In this document: positions 52,239 to 64,000 of the stretch, piece after piece
Position numbering within the stretch: the first letter of the stretch is position 1
Layout: each line of letters opens with the position of its first letter
Assembly: GCA_035610835.1 (NCBI GenBank)
Contig: CM069459.1
Span: 58,869,817 to 58,933,816, forward strand
DNA length: 64,000 nucleotides
Origin: Ophiura sarsii
Lineage: Eukaryota > Echinodermata > Ophiuroidea > Amphilepidida > Ophiuridae
Direction: 5' to 3'
Notes under the pieces: generated by a model
Seen by the model: the letters and a program-made list of their open reading frames with translations, nothing else
The model's database searches: none
What the model was told of the DNA's origin: nothing
Program-made: the position numbers and the translations under genes

Positions 52239-53947
52239 AACAATAAATAAGTCGATTGTTAAAATTGCGTGAAATTTGTTGAAAAAATAGAACAAATTCA
52301 TATAGATAATCACAACTTTCCAATTTGACATTAGACCTAAATAAACTATCTAATTCCAATTTAAATGTGACCGTTTCTCCAAATAAATTAAACACAAATG
52401 TTTAAATTAATAGTATGAACAGTGGGCATAATACTATTATCACATTCTGCTAATTTTACAGCGATCTGTTAAATAGTTCTGGACATAAAGTTAATCCATG
52501 GGACCATTTTATGAACAAAAATACACCAGAAATAGACCTTATATCTAATTAAAAGTGACCGTTCCCTAAAACCGTTAATGAAAAGATCAAATTTTGTCAT
52601 TCACTTTTATCTATGGTATGTAGGCAAAATGATCTCCAAGTATCAATAAAATCGAATTAGCCGTTACGAAAATACAAAGATTTAAACTAATCGAAAACTT
52701 TACATTTGTCACTCGAGGAGACATGTCTGAATCATCTGTTAAAAAAATCATCTGTTTTAAGGGTTTTGGGCATAACTTTTGATTCAATAAAGCTTTCTTT
52801 ACCAGATTTGAAGGATAGATAGGTTTTGTTATTGGTCACGTGGCCAACTACTTAAAAAGGTCATGCCTCAACTTACTGTTAGGGATAGGTCACTTTTAAT
52901 TACAGAGGTATATTTGGCATACTAAATGCCCAATAAATTATGGATGTTGCCAGTAATTTAAATTTAAATGGTTTCTCGATCACATATACCAACAGCTAAA
53001 CATGCTGGAACACATTCTCGTCGCTTACGCGACTCCTGCGTCATTCAAAATGGATTACATAACAAGGAAGGGGAAGGGGCGCTATCGCCAACAAGTTAAA
53101 TTAATTGTTATATGGTATTTTTAAAAGTCTACGGGGGAATTGGACATTATTATAAAAAAATATTCAAAACATAGTCCGGTGCCAGGCTCGAACTTACAAC
53201 ATTTGGTTTGAAAGCATGAAAGCAACGCAACAACAGCGCTCTTAACCACTTCACCACGGATGAGACCATACCACGGAACAGCGTTTTAAAAGATATCATG
53301 ACAATTATAGACATAATCGATAGGGTCAGTCGTTATTGTTAATGCACTGTATATAGTTCAATTTGACAACGTATTTGGATAGGCCATAACAGTAATCCAT
53401 GGGATATTTTCAATCAGGAGTCCAAAATATTACGGGAATGTCGAGTTTCAACAGTATGCCATCATTTTCAGATAAAAGTCTTTGACCTACTTTTCTTTTT
53501 ACTTATCGTGGCATACTGTCGCGTCAATTGATTTTGCGTGTCGTGTGTTGGCATACTGTGAAAATAGCCTCGACATGCACACAAAGTTCCAGAATTACAT
53601 TGTAACCTGTTATATCTATATATGATTTGTTGACACGAGATTGCGTATCATTTCACTGCGAGCGACGCTTAATATGTATCTATATGTAAAGGTTGGGATG
53701 GGGCGGGGGGGGGGGGGGGGGTGTATTTATTAGTCTACCGACTATGATTTTCACATGCTTGATATCAACTTCTATGTTGGGGAGGGGACTAAGAGCGTTG
53801 GTGTATAAGTTATAGAACATGTTATGATTAGTCTGCAATTTTAAACATTTTGTGAAAATTTGGAATGTCGTCTACAGACGACTGCCGCGTGGAAAGTGTT
53901 AAATAGAGCTACATGAATATGTACAATTAGGTTTATTTGTTATTTGT

Positions 53948-54018
<71 letters not shown>

Positions 54019-54530
54019 TTCATTTATTTATTTATTTATTTATTTAAAACAATAAATAAGTCGATTGTTAAAATTGCGTGAAGTTTGTTGAAAAAATAGA
54101 ACAAATTCATATAGATAATCACAACTTTCCAATTTGACATTAGACCTAAATAAACTATCTAATTCCAATTCAAATGTGACCGTTTCTCCAAATAAATTAA
54201 ACACAAATGTTTAAATTAATAGTATGAACAGTGGGCATAATACTATTATCACATTCTGCTAATTTTACAGCGATCTGTTAAATAGTTCTGGACATAAAGT
54301 TAATCCATGGGACCATTTTATGAACAAAAATACACCAGAAATAGACCTTATATCTAATTAAAAGTGACCGTTCCCTAAAACCGTTAATGAAAAGATCAAA
54401 TGTTGTCATTCACTTTTATCTATGGTATGTAGGCAAAATGATCTCCAAGTATCAATAAAATCGAATTAGCCGTTACGAAAATACAAAGATTTAAACTAAT
54501 CGAAAACTTTACATTTGTCACTCGAGGAGA
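50619..54530. repeat. Array block 12: X, body A, CATG, body B
   Basis: X 50619-50893, body A 50894-52721, CATG 52722-52725, body B 52726-54530. tRNA-like cores at 51342 and 53173. It carries the same private variants as block 11, so the two are a recent duplication of a whole 3.9 kb unit. Confidence 0.92.
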
Positions 54531-56027
54531 CAATCTCGGCCAATATTGTTGGAACACTTTTATACGTGTGTTTAAAAACTCCCCCTCTCCCCCTGGATCA
54601 ATGTTGAAACATGATTTTTGGGTTACGGGATACTGGGAAGGGCCAACATTGCCCAGTGGGGAGGGGGGAGTTATTATAGTTTAGGAAAGGCTTTAAGCCT
54701 TCCGTCAAAGACAGCAATGTTTTGATAGTGCACGTTTTGCGCAAACGGGAACGCACGAAAGGGTCATTATTACATGGATGTTCCAACTAATTATGGCCGC
54801 GATTGTCTGAATCATCTGTTAAAAAAATCATCTGTTTTAAGGGTTTTGGGCATAACTTTTGATTCAATAAAGCTTTCTTTACCAGATTTGAAGGATAGAT
54901 AGGTTATGTTATTGGTCAAGTGGCCAACTACTTAAAAAGGTCATGCCTCAACTTACTGTTAGGGATAGGTCACTTTTAATTACAGAGGTATATTTGGCAT
55001 ACTAAATGCCCAATAAATTATGGATGTTGCCAGTAATTTAAATTTAAATGGTTTCTCGATCACATATACCAACAGCTAAACATGCTGGAACACATTCTCG
55101 TCGCTTACGCGACTCCTGCGTCATTCAAAATGGATTACATACCAAGGAAGGGGAAGGGGCGCTATCGCCAACAAGTTAAATTAATTGTTATATGGTATTT
55201 TTAAAAGTCTACGGGGGAATTGGACATTATTATAAAAAAATATTCAAAACATAGTCCGGTGCCAGGCTCGAACTTACAACATTTGGTTTGAAAGCATGAA
55301 AGCAACGCAACAACAGCGCTCTTAACCACTTCACCACGGATGAGACCATACCACGGAACAGCGTTTTAAAAGATATCATGACAATTATAGACATAATCGA
55401 TAGGGTCAGTCGTTATTGTTAATGCACTGTATATAGTTCAATTTGACAACGTATTTGGATAGGCCATTTAAACAGTAATCCATGGGATATTTTCAATCAG
55501 GAGTCCAAAATATTACGGGAATGTCGAGTTTCAACAGTATGCCATCATTTTCAGATAAAAGTCTTTGACCTACTTTTCTTTTTACTTATCGTGGCATACT
55601 GTCGCGTCAATTGATTTTGCGTGTCGTGTGTTGGCATACTGTGAAAATAGCCTCGACATGCACACAAAGTTCCAGAATTACATTGTAACCTGTTATATCT
55701 ATATATGATTTGTTGACACGAGATTGCGTATCATTTCACTGCGAGCGACGCTTAATATGTATCTATATGTAAAGGTTGGGATGGGGCGGGGGGGGGGGGG
55801 GTGTATTTATTTGTCTACCGACTATGATTTTCACATGCTTGATATCAACTTCTATGTTGGGGAGGGGACTAAGAGCGTTGGTGTATAAGTTATAGAACAT
55901 GTTATGATTAGTCTGCAATTTTAAACATTTTGTGAAAAATTGGAATGTCGTCTACAGACGACTGCCGCGTGGAAAGTGTTAAATAGAGCTACATGAATAT
56001 GTACAATTAGGTTTATTTGTTATTTGT

Positions 56028-56086
<59 letters not shown>

Positions 56087-56095
56087 TTAGTATAT

Positions 56096-56151
<56 letters not shown>

Positions 56152-57853
56152 AACAATAAATAAGTCGATTGTTAAAATTGCGTGAAGTTTGTTGAAAAAA
56201 TAGAACAAATTCATATAGATAATCACAACTTTCCAATTTGACATTAGACCTAAATAAACTATCTAATTCCAATTCAAATGTGACCGTTTCTCCAAATAAA
56301 TTAAACACAAATGTTTAAATTAATAGTATGAACAGTGGGCATAATACTATTATCACATTCTGCTAATTTTACAGCGATCTGTTAAATAGTTCTGGACATA
56401 AAGTTAATCCATGGGACCATTTTATGAACAAAAATACACCAGAAATAGACCTTATATCTAATTAAAAGTGACCGTTCCCTAAAACCGTTAATGAAAAGAT
56501 CAAATTTTGTCATTCACTTTTATCTATGGTATGTAGGCAAAATGATCTCCAAGTATCAATAAAACCGAATTAGCCGTTACGAAAATACAAAGATTTAAAC
56601 TAATCGAAAACTTTACATTTGTCACTCGAGGAGACATGTCTGAATCATCTGTTAAAAAAATCATCTGTTTTAAGGGTTTTGGGCATAACTTTTGATTCAA
56701 TAAAGCTTTCTTTACCAGATTTGAAGGATAGATAGGTTATGTTATTGGTCACGTGGCCAACTACTTAAAAAGGTCATGCCTCAACTTACTGTTAGGGATA
56801 GGTCACTTTTAATTACAGAGGTATATTTGGCATACTAAATGCCCAATAAATTATGGATGTTGCCAGTAATTTAAATTTAAATGGTTTCTCGATCACATAT
56901 ACCAACAGCTAAACATGCTGGAACACATTCTCGTCGCTTACGCGACTCCTGCGTCATTCAAAATGGATTACATAACAAGGAAGGGGAAGGGGCGCTATCG
57001 CCAACAAGTTAAATTAATTGTTATATGGTATTTTTAAAAGTCTACGGGGGAATTGGACATTATTATAAAAAAATATTCAAAACATAGTCCGGTGCCAGGC
57101 TCGAACTTACAACATTTGGTTTGAAAGCATGAAAGCAACGCAACAACAGCGCTCTTAACCACTTCACCACGGATGAGACCATACCACGGAACAGCGTTTT
57201 AAAAGATATCATGACAATTATAGACATAATCGATAGGGTCAGTCGTTATTGTTAATGCACTGTATATAGTTCAATTTGACAACGTATTTGGATAGGCCAT
57301 AACAGTAATCCATGGGATATTTTCAATCAGGAGTCCAAAATATTACGGGAATGTCGAGTTTCAACAGTATGCCATCATTTTCAGATAAAAGTCTTTGACC
57401 TACTTTTCTTTTTACTTATCGTGGCATACTGTCGCGTCAATTGATTTTGCGTGTCGTGTGTTGGCATACTGTGAAAATAGCCTCGACATGCACACAAAGT
57501 TCCAGAATTACATTGTAACCTGTTATATCTATATATGATTTGTTGACACGAGATTGCGTATCATTTCACTGCGAGCGACGCTTAATATGTATCTATATGT
57601 AAAGGTTGGGATGGGGCGGGGGGGGGGTGTATTTATTAGTCTACCGACTATGATTTTCACATGCTTGATATCAACTTCTATGTTGGGGAGGGGACTAAGA
57701 GCGTTGGTGTATAAGTTATAGAACATGTTATGATTAGTCTGCAATTTTAAACATTTTGTGAAAATTTGGAATGTCGTCTACAGACGACTGCCGCGTGGAA
57801 AGTGTTAAATAGAGCTACATGAATATGTACAATTAGGTTTATTTGTTATTTGT

Positions 57854-57916
<63 letters not shown>

Positions 57917-57925
57917 TTAGTATAT

Positions 57926-57981
<56 letters not shown>

Positions 57982-59683
57982 AACAATAAATAAGTCGATT
58001 GTTAAAATTGCGTGAAGTTTGTTGAAAAAATAGAACAAATTCATATAGATAATCACAACTTTCCAATTTGACATTAGACCTAAATAAACTATCTAATTCC
58101 AATTCAAATGTGACCGTTTCTCCAAATAAATTAAACACAAATGTTTAAATTAATAGTATGAACAGTGGGCATAATACTATTATCACATTCTGCTAATTTT
58201 ACAGCGATCTGTTAAATAGTTCTGGACATAAAGTTAATCCATGGGACCATTTTATGAACAAAAATACACCAGAAATAGACCTTATATCTAATTAAAAGTG
58301 ACCGTTCCCTAAAACCGTTAATGAAAAGATCAAATTTTGTCATTCACTTTTATCTATGGTATGTAGGCAAAATGATCTCCAAGTATCAATAAAACCGAAT
58401 TAGCCGTTACGAAAATACAAAGATTTAAACTAATCGAAAACTTTACATTTGTCACTCGAGGAGACATGTCTGAATCATCTGTTAAAAAAATCATCTGTTT
58501 TAAGGGTTTTGGGCATAACTTTTGATTCAATAAAGCTTTCTTTACCAGATTTGAAGGATAGATAGGTTATGTTATTGGTCACGTGGCCAACTACTTAAAA
58601 AGGTCATGCCTCAACTTACTGTTAGGGATAGGTCACTTTTAATTACAGAGGTATATTTGGCATACTAAATGCCCAATAAATTATGGATGTTGCCAGTAAT
58701 TTAAATTTAAATGGTTTCTCGATCACATATACCAACAGCTAAACATGCTGGAACACATTCTCGTCGCTTACGCGACTCCTGCGTCATTCAAAATGGATTA
58801 CATAACAAGGAAGGGGAAGGGGCGCTATCGCCAACAAGTTAAATTAATTGTTATATGGTATTTTTAAAAGTCTACGGGGGAATTGGACATTATTATAAAA
58901 AAATATTCAAAACATAGTCCGGTGCCAGGCTCGAACTTACAACATTTGGTTTGAAAGCATGAAAGCAACGCAACAACAGCGCTCTTAACCACTTCACCAC
59001 GGATGAGACCATACCACGGAACAGCGTTTTAAAAGATATCATGACAATTATAGACATAATCGATAGGGTCAGTCGTTATTGTTAATGCACTGTATATAGT
59101 TCAATTTGACAACGTATTTGGATAGGCCATAACAGTAATCCATGGGATATTTTCAATCAGGAGTCCAAAATATTACGGGAATGTCGAGTTTCAACAGTAT
59201 GCCATCATTTTCAGATAAAAGTCTTTGACCTACTTTTCTTTTTACTTATCGTGGCATACTGTCGCGTCAATTGATTTTGCGTGTCGTGTGTTGGCATACT
59301 GTGAAAATAGCCTCGACATGCACACAAAGTTCCAGAATTACATTGTAACCTGTTATATCTATATATGATTTGTTGACACGAGATTGCGTATCATTTCACT
59401 GCGAGCGACGCTTAATATGTATCTATATGTAAAGGTTGGGATGGGGCGGGGGGGGGGTGTATTTATTAGTCTACCGACTATGATTTTCACATGCTTGATA
59501 TCAACTTCTATGTTGGGGAGGGGACTAAGAGCGTTGGTGTATAAGTTATAGAACATGTTATGATTAGTCTGCAATTTTAAACATTTTGTGAAAATTTGGA
59601 ATGTCGTCTACAGACGACTGCCGCGTGGAAAGTGTTAAATAGAGCTACATGAATATGTACAATTAGGTTTATTTGTTATTTGT

Positions 59684-59722
<39 letters not shown>

Positions 59723-60258
59723 TTAGTATATTTATTTATTTATTTATTCATTTATTTATTTATTTATTTATTTAAAACAATAAATAAGTCGATTGTTAAA
59801 ATTGCGTGAAGTTTGTTGAAAAAATAGAACAAATTCATATAGATAATCACAACTTTCCAATTTGACATTAGACCTAAATAAACTATCTAATTCCAATTCA
59901 AATGTGACCGTTTCTCCCAATAAATTAAACACAAATGTTTAAATTAATAGTATGAACAGTGGGCATAATACTATTATCACATTCTGCTAATTTTACAGCG
60001 ATCTGTTAAATAGTTCTGGACATAAAGTTAATCCATGGGACCATTTTATGAACAAAAATACACCAGAAATAGACCTTATATCTAATTAAAAGTGACCGTT
60101 CCCTAAAACCGTTAATGAAAAGATCAAATGTTGTCATTCACTTTTATCTATGGTATGTAGGCAAAATGATCTCCAAGTATCAATAAAATCGAATTAGCCG
60201 TTACGAAAATACAAAGATTTAAACTAATCGAAAACTTTACATTTGTCACTCGAGGAGA
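54531..60258. repeat. Array block 13: X plus three bodies (A, B/A hybrid, B)
   Basis: X 54531-54805, body A 54806-56634, CATG 56635-56638, hybrid body 56639-58464, CATG 58465-58468, body B 58469-60258. tRNA-like cores at 55253, 57086 and 58916. The middle body starts as type B and ends like the preceding A body, sharing with it the private change AAAACCGAATTAG (56563 and 58393). Body A has GGTCAAGTGGCC, shared with block 14. Confidence 0.9.
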
Positions 60259-61753
60259 CAATCTCGGCCAATATTGTTGGAACACTTTTATACGTGTGTT
60301 TAAAAACTCCCCCTCTCCCCCTGGATCAATGTTGAAACATGATTTTTGGGTTACGGGATACTGGGAAGGGCCAACATTGCCCAGTGGGGAGGGGGGAGTT
60401 ATTATAGTTTAGGAAAGGCTTTAAGCCTTCCGTCAAAGACAGCAATGTTTTGATAGTGCACGTTTTGCGCAAACGGGAACGCACGAAAGGGTCATTATTA
60501 CATGGATGTTCCAACTAATTATGGCCGCGATTGTCTGAATCATCTGTTAAAAAAATCATCTGTTTTAAGGGTTTTGGGCATAACTTTTGATTCAATAAAG
60601 CTTTCTTTACCAGATTTGAAGGATAGATAGGTTATGTTATTGGTCAAGTGGCCAACTACTTAAAAAGGTCATGCCTCAACTTACTGTTAGGGATAGGTCA
60701 CTTTTAATTACAGAGGTATATTTGGCATACTAAATGCCCAATAAATTATGGATGTTGCCAGTAATTTAAATTTAAATGGTTTCTCGATCACATATACCAA
60801 CAGCTAAACATGCTGGAACACATTCTCGTCGCTTACGCGACTCCTGCGTCATTCAAAATGGATTACATACCAAGGAAGGGGAAGGGGCGCTATCGCCAAC
60901 AAGTTAAATTAATTGTTATATGGTATTTTTAAAAGTCTACGGGGGAATTGGACATTATTATAAAACAATATTCAAAACATAGTCCGGTGCCAGGCTCGAA
61001 CTTACAACATTTGGTTTGAAAGCATGAAAGCAACGCAACAACAGCGCTCTTAACCACTTCACCACGGATGAGACCATACCACGGAACAGCGTTTTAAAAG
61101 ATATCATGACAATTATAGACATAATCGATAGGGTCAGTCGTTATTGTTAATGCACTGTATATAGTTCAATTTGACAACGTATTTGGATAGGCCATTTAAA
61201 CAGTAATCCATGGGATATTTTCAATCAGGAGTCCAAAATATTACGGGAATGTCGAGTTTCAACAGTATGCCATCATTTTCAGATAAAAGTCTTTGACCTA
61301 CTTTTCTTTTTACTTATCGTGGCATACTGTCGCGTCAATTGATTTTGCGTGTCGTGTGTTGGCATACTGTGAAAATAGCCTCGACATGCACACAAAGTTC
61401 CAGAATTACATTGTAACCTGTTATATCTATATATGATTTGTTGACACGAGATTGCGTATCATTTCACTGCGAGCGACGCTTAATATGTATCTATATGTAA
61501 AGGTTGGGATGGGGCGGGGGGGGGGGGTGTATTTATTTGTCTACCGACTATGATTTTCACATGCTTGATATCAACTTCTATGTTGGGGAGGGGACTAAGA
61601 GCGTTGGTGTATAAGTTATAGAACATGTTATGATTAGTCTGCAATTTTAAACATTTTGTGAAAATTTGGAATGTCGTCTACAGACGACTGCCGCGTGGAA
61701 AGTGTTAAATAGAGCTACATGAATATGTACAATTAGGTTTATTTGTTATTTGT

Positions 61754-61808
<55 letters not shown>

Positions 61809-61817
61809 TTAGTATAT

Positions 61818-61877
<60 letters not shown>

Positions 61878-62360
61878 AACAATAAATAAGTCGATTGTTA
61901 AAATTGCGTGAAGTTTGTTGAAAAAATAGAACAAATTCATATAGATAATCACAACTTTCCAATTTGACATTAGACCTAAATAAACTATCTAATTCCAATT
62001 CAAATGTGACCGTTTCTCCAAATAAATTAAACACAAATGTTTAAATTAATAGTATGAACAGTGGGCATAATACTATTATCACATTCTGCTAATTTTACAG
62101 CGATCTGTTAAATAGTTCTGGACATAAAGTTAATCCATGGGACCATTTTATGAACAAAAATACACCAGAAATAGACCTTATATCTAATTAAAAGTGACCG
62201 TTCCCTAAAACCGTTAATGAAAAGATCAAATGTTGTCATTCACTTTTATCTATGGTATGTAGGCAAAATGATCTCCAAGTATCAATAAAATCGAATTAGC
62301 CGTTACGAAAATACAAAGATTTAAACTAATCGAAAACTTTACATTTGTCACTCGAGGAGA
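60259..62360. repeat. Array block 14: X plus one hybrid A/B body
   Basis: X 60259-60533, body 60534-62360, type A at first and B-like at the end (AAATGTTGTC). tRNA-like core at 60981, with TAAAACAATA upstream of it unlike other copies. Shares GGTCAAGTGGCC with block 13. Confidence 0.9.
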
Positions 62361-62616
62361 CAATCTCGGCCAATATTGTTGGAACACTTTTATACGTGTG
62401 TTTAAAAACTCCCCCTCTCCCCCTGGATCAATGTTGAAACATGATTTTTGGGTTACGGGATACTGGGAAGGGCCAACATTGCCCAGTGGGGAGGGGGAGT
62501 TATTATAGCTTTCCGTCAAAGACAGCAATGTTTTGATAGTGCACGTTTTGCGCAAACGGGAACGCACGAAAGGGTCATTATTACATGGATGTTCCAACTA
62601 ATTATGGCCGCGATTG
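62361..62616. mobile_element. X element, last copy, with internal deletion
   Basis: Same ends as the other X copies but 256 bp, because about 17 bp around TTTAGGAAAGGCTTTAAG and one G are missing at about 62493-62510. The right end is followed by TA (62617-62618) and unique sequence (GGTGTTTGC). As the edge copy it has escaped homogenisation. The longer minus ORF here results from this deletion. Confidence 0.85.
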
Positions 62617-62618
62617 TA

Positions 62619-62971
62619 GGTGTTTGCTAAAATGTGGTATCATTGGAAAGATGATGAGCTTTCTATTCGTGTACAGTACACTGTGAACAAAAAAACACGA
62701 AACGAAATACACCCGATTTTGGCGATTGAAAACACTTTCCGAACTTTTTGGTGAGGAGTTTATTTGGTTTTTATGGCCTAAATAGATGTTTGACACTACT
62801 CAATTCCTTTTTCTTAAATATTATTTTGTCACCAGCAATATTTGAAATTCTCATCGCACACGTTGGTGTTGTTACGTATCATACGCATGGCATTGTATGT
62901 TATTAGAAATGCCACTTTTCATCGTTGCGGGTAGAGATTGAACGTCATTTTCCCTCGAGATCCCATTTTCG
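62619..62971 (+). other. Unique intron sequence right of the array, nothing recognised
   Basis: No ORF with recognisable content and no repeat structure. Searched by eye for an exon encoding G-E-N-I-A-D in all plus frames without success. Confidence 0.55.
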
Positions 62972-63767
62972 CTGTACCGGGTGGTTCAAAAAAAGTTGAC
63001 CCAAGTTCAAGGTAATTTGTCAACCACATTTAAAGTTGCAGAGAATTTGTGTTTACTTAGTTTTGATCAACAGTAAGTTTTGAAATTATCCTGAAAAGAT
63101 GGCACGTTTATCTTGGATGGTTCTTCAGATATGGTTCATGACATAAAGCATGCACAAAACTGCCTTGTCCACGGCAGCGTCATTTAGTCATGTTAGTAGA
63201 GATGGAATGCACAAAGTGGACTGACACACGATTGGTCACAAATTGTAAAAAAGGAGAAAAATAAAAAAGGAGACATCTGAAACATCTGTCTGGTGCTTAC
63301 CTACGTACCTAACGTTTCTTTGTTGAATGTGAATGACACATAAGCATAGAGATTGGGATACTTTGTCAGGGCGGGCTTTTCAATTCTGAAACTAGAGCAT
63401 GCTGTTTTGTTGAAGAAAAAGACTAAATGACGTACCTAACGTTTCTTTGTTGAATGTGAATGACACATAAGCATAGAGATTGGGATACTTTGTCAGGGCG
63501 GGCTTTTCAATTCTGAAACTAGAGCATGCTGTTTTGTTTAAGACAAAAACTAAATGACGCTCCCGTGGACAAGTCAGTTTTGTACATGTTTTTTGTAATG
63601 AACCATATCTGAAGAACCAAAAAACTAAACGTGCCATCTTTTCAGGATAATTTCAAAACTTACTGCTGATTAAGATTAAGTAAACACAAATTCTCTGAAA
63701 CTTTAAATGTGGTTGAAAAAAATTACTTTGAACTTGGGTCAACTTTTTTTTTAACCACCCGGTACAG
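62972..63767. mobile_element. Foldback element (0.8 kb) with an internal tandem duplication
   Basis: CTGTACCGGGTGGTTC (62972) is mirrored by the right end (AACCACCCGGTACAG, to 63767), and the inversion runs on through GTTGACCCAAGTTCAA, AAATTCTCT and AAAAGATGGCACGTTTA for about 200 bp per arm. TA next to CCGGG at each end could be a mariner-type target duplication. The centre holds a 127-bp direct duplication (63303-63429 and 63430-63556). No transposase; the 81-codon minus ORF at 63392-63637 is a product of these repeats. Confidence 0.8.
63303..63556 (+). repeat. 127-bp tandem duplication inside the foldback element
   Basis: Both copies start ACGTACCTAACGTTTC and end AAACTAAATG or GACTAAATG. 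They differ only at a few bases near the end. Confidence 0.9.
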
Positions 63768-63975
63768 GAGGGGACTAGGCGATAGTTACCCATTTCCCGG
63801 ATTTTACTAAATATTCTCGACATCGTGGATCTTAGAACTACGCGCGTGATATACTGTTTTGCTCTACCTCCAGTAAAAGTAACCTATATCTCAAAATAAG
63901 GCTGTTGCATTGGCTTATTTGTTCGTAATTTCCTTGCGTAATAGCAACTTAATGTTCGAGTTTATCATGTTTCAG
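63768..63975 (+). other. Unique intron sequence before the candidate last exon
   Basis: Nothing recognised apart from the acceptor at 63975. Confidence 0.5.
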
Positions 63976-64000
63976 GCAGCGGTCTACGCTGCAATAGTTT
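63976..64000 (+). CDS. Possible next exon of the M13 peptidase (weak, runs off window)
   Basis: A good acceptor (TTTATCATGTTTCAG) is followed by 25 open bases reading A-A-V-Y-A-A-I-V in phase 0, the phase left by exon 9. In the family the segment after G-E-N-I-A-D-N-G-G has an A-A-Y-x-A-Y helix, to which this is loosely similar. The ENIAD segment itself is not encoded here, so an intervening exon would still be needed. Too short to be sure; it may be a chance acceptor. Confidence 0.3.

Larger units (their letters stand above)
11367..62618. repeat. 51.2 kb higher-order satellite array inside the peptidase intron
   Basis: The array has 15 copies of X (275-bp MITE) and 26 copies of a body of about 1.8 kb, all in the same orientation. 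Bodies between successive X copies number 2,2,2,2,2,1,3,2,1,1,2,2,3,1. The usual unit X-bodyA-CATG-bodyB is about 3.9 kb. Type A bodies (after X) carry ATACCAAGG, TATTTGTC, an uninterrupted second TTTA block and AAATTTTGTC; type B bodies carry ATAACAAGG, TATTAGTC, a TTCATTTA interruption and AAATGTTGTC. Copies are nearly identical apart from microsatellite lengths and scattered single-base changes. The array starts and ends with X, and both outer X ends abut TA. No conserved protein is encoded. Confidence 0.95.

Noticed and set aside
11367..62618. CRISPR array or other prokaryotic repeat system
   Set aside because: Unit size of 2-4 kb, microsatellites and surrounding spliced exons show a eukaryotic satellite; there are no short repeat-spacer units.

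Overview
This is eukaryotic (animal) DNA: AT-rich, with spliced GT-AG exons, introns loaded with foldback/MITE-type transposons and a very large satellite array. Nothing bacterial is seen. The transposon style suggests a marine invertebrate, but the species cannot be fixed from the sequence.

The only cellular gene I can support is a plus-strand M13-family zinc metallopeptidase (neprilysin / endothelin-converting-enzyme type). Nine exons at 1-80, 193-413, 945-1043, 1744-1821, 3000-3103, 4843-4901, 9393-9444, 9687-9754 and 10934-11064 join in one continuous frame of 297 codons. They cover the middle of the protein up to just past the catalytic HEITH zinc motif. The gene enters from the left edge. 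A weak candidate for a further exon begins at 63976. The exon that should carry the third zinc ligand (the E-N-I-A-D motif) was not found.

The 1.8-11 kb introns hold at least seven inverted-repeat elements. The largest is a 3.0 kb palindromic DNA transposon with hAT-like ends and an 8-bp target duplication (5236-8290), carrying broken divergent ORFs.

From 11367 to 62618 the intron after exon 9 is filled by one 51.2 kb tandem array. It is built from two parts: X, a 275-bp MITE with about 26-bp inverted termini (15 copies), and a body of about 1.8 kb (26 copies). Between X copies there are 2,2,2,2,2,1,3,2,1,1,2,2,3,1 bodies, so the main higher-order unit is a dimer of about 3.9 kb. The outer edges of the first and last X carry TA dinucleotides, as for a Tc1/mariner insertion. 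The twelve body-body junctions that lack X all contain CATG, which is what a Tc1-type excision leaves behind. Each body also holds, on the minus strand, a tRNA-like sequence with intact A and B boxes followed by a T-run, plus a poly-G tract (9-22 G) and a long TTTA microsatellite. Several units are clear crossover hybrids of the two body types.

The array and the gene appear functionally independent except by position: the array makes the host intron about 53 kb and occupies the place where the missing active-site exon is expected. Right of the array there is another foldback element (62972-63767) and then unique sequence to the window end.
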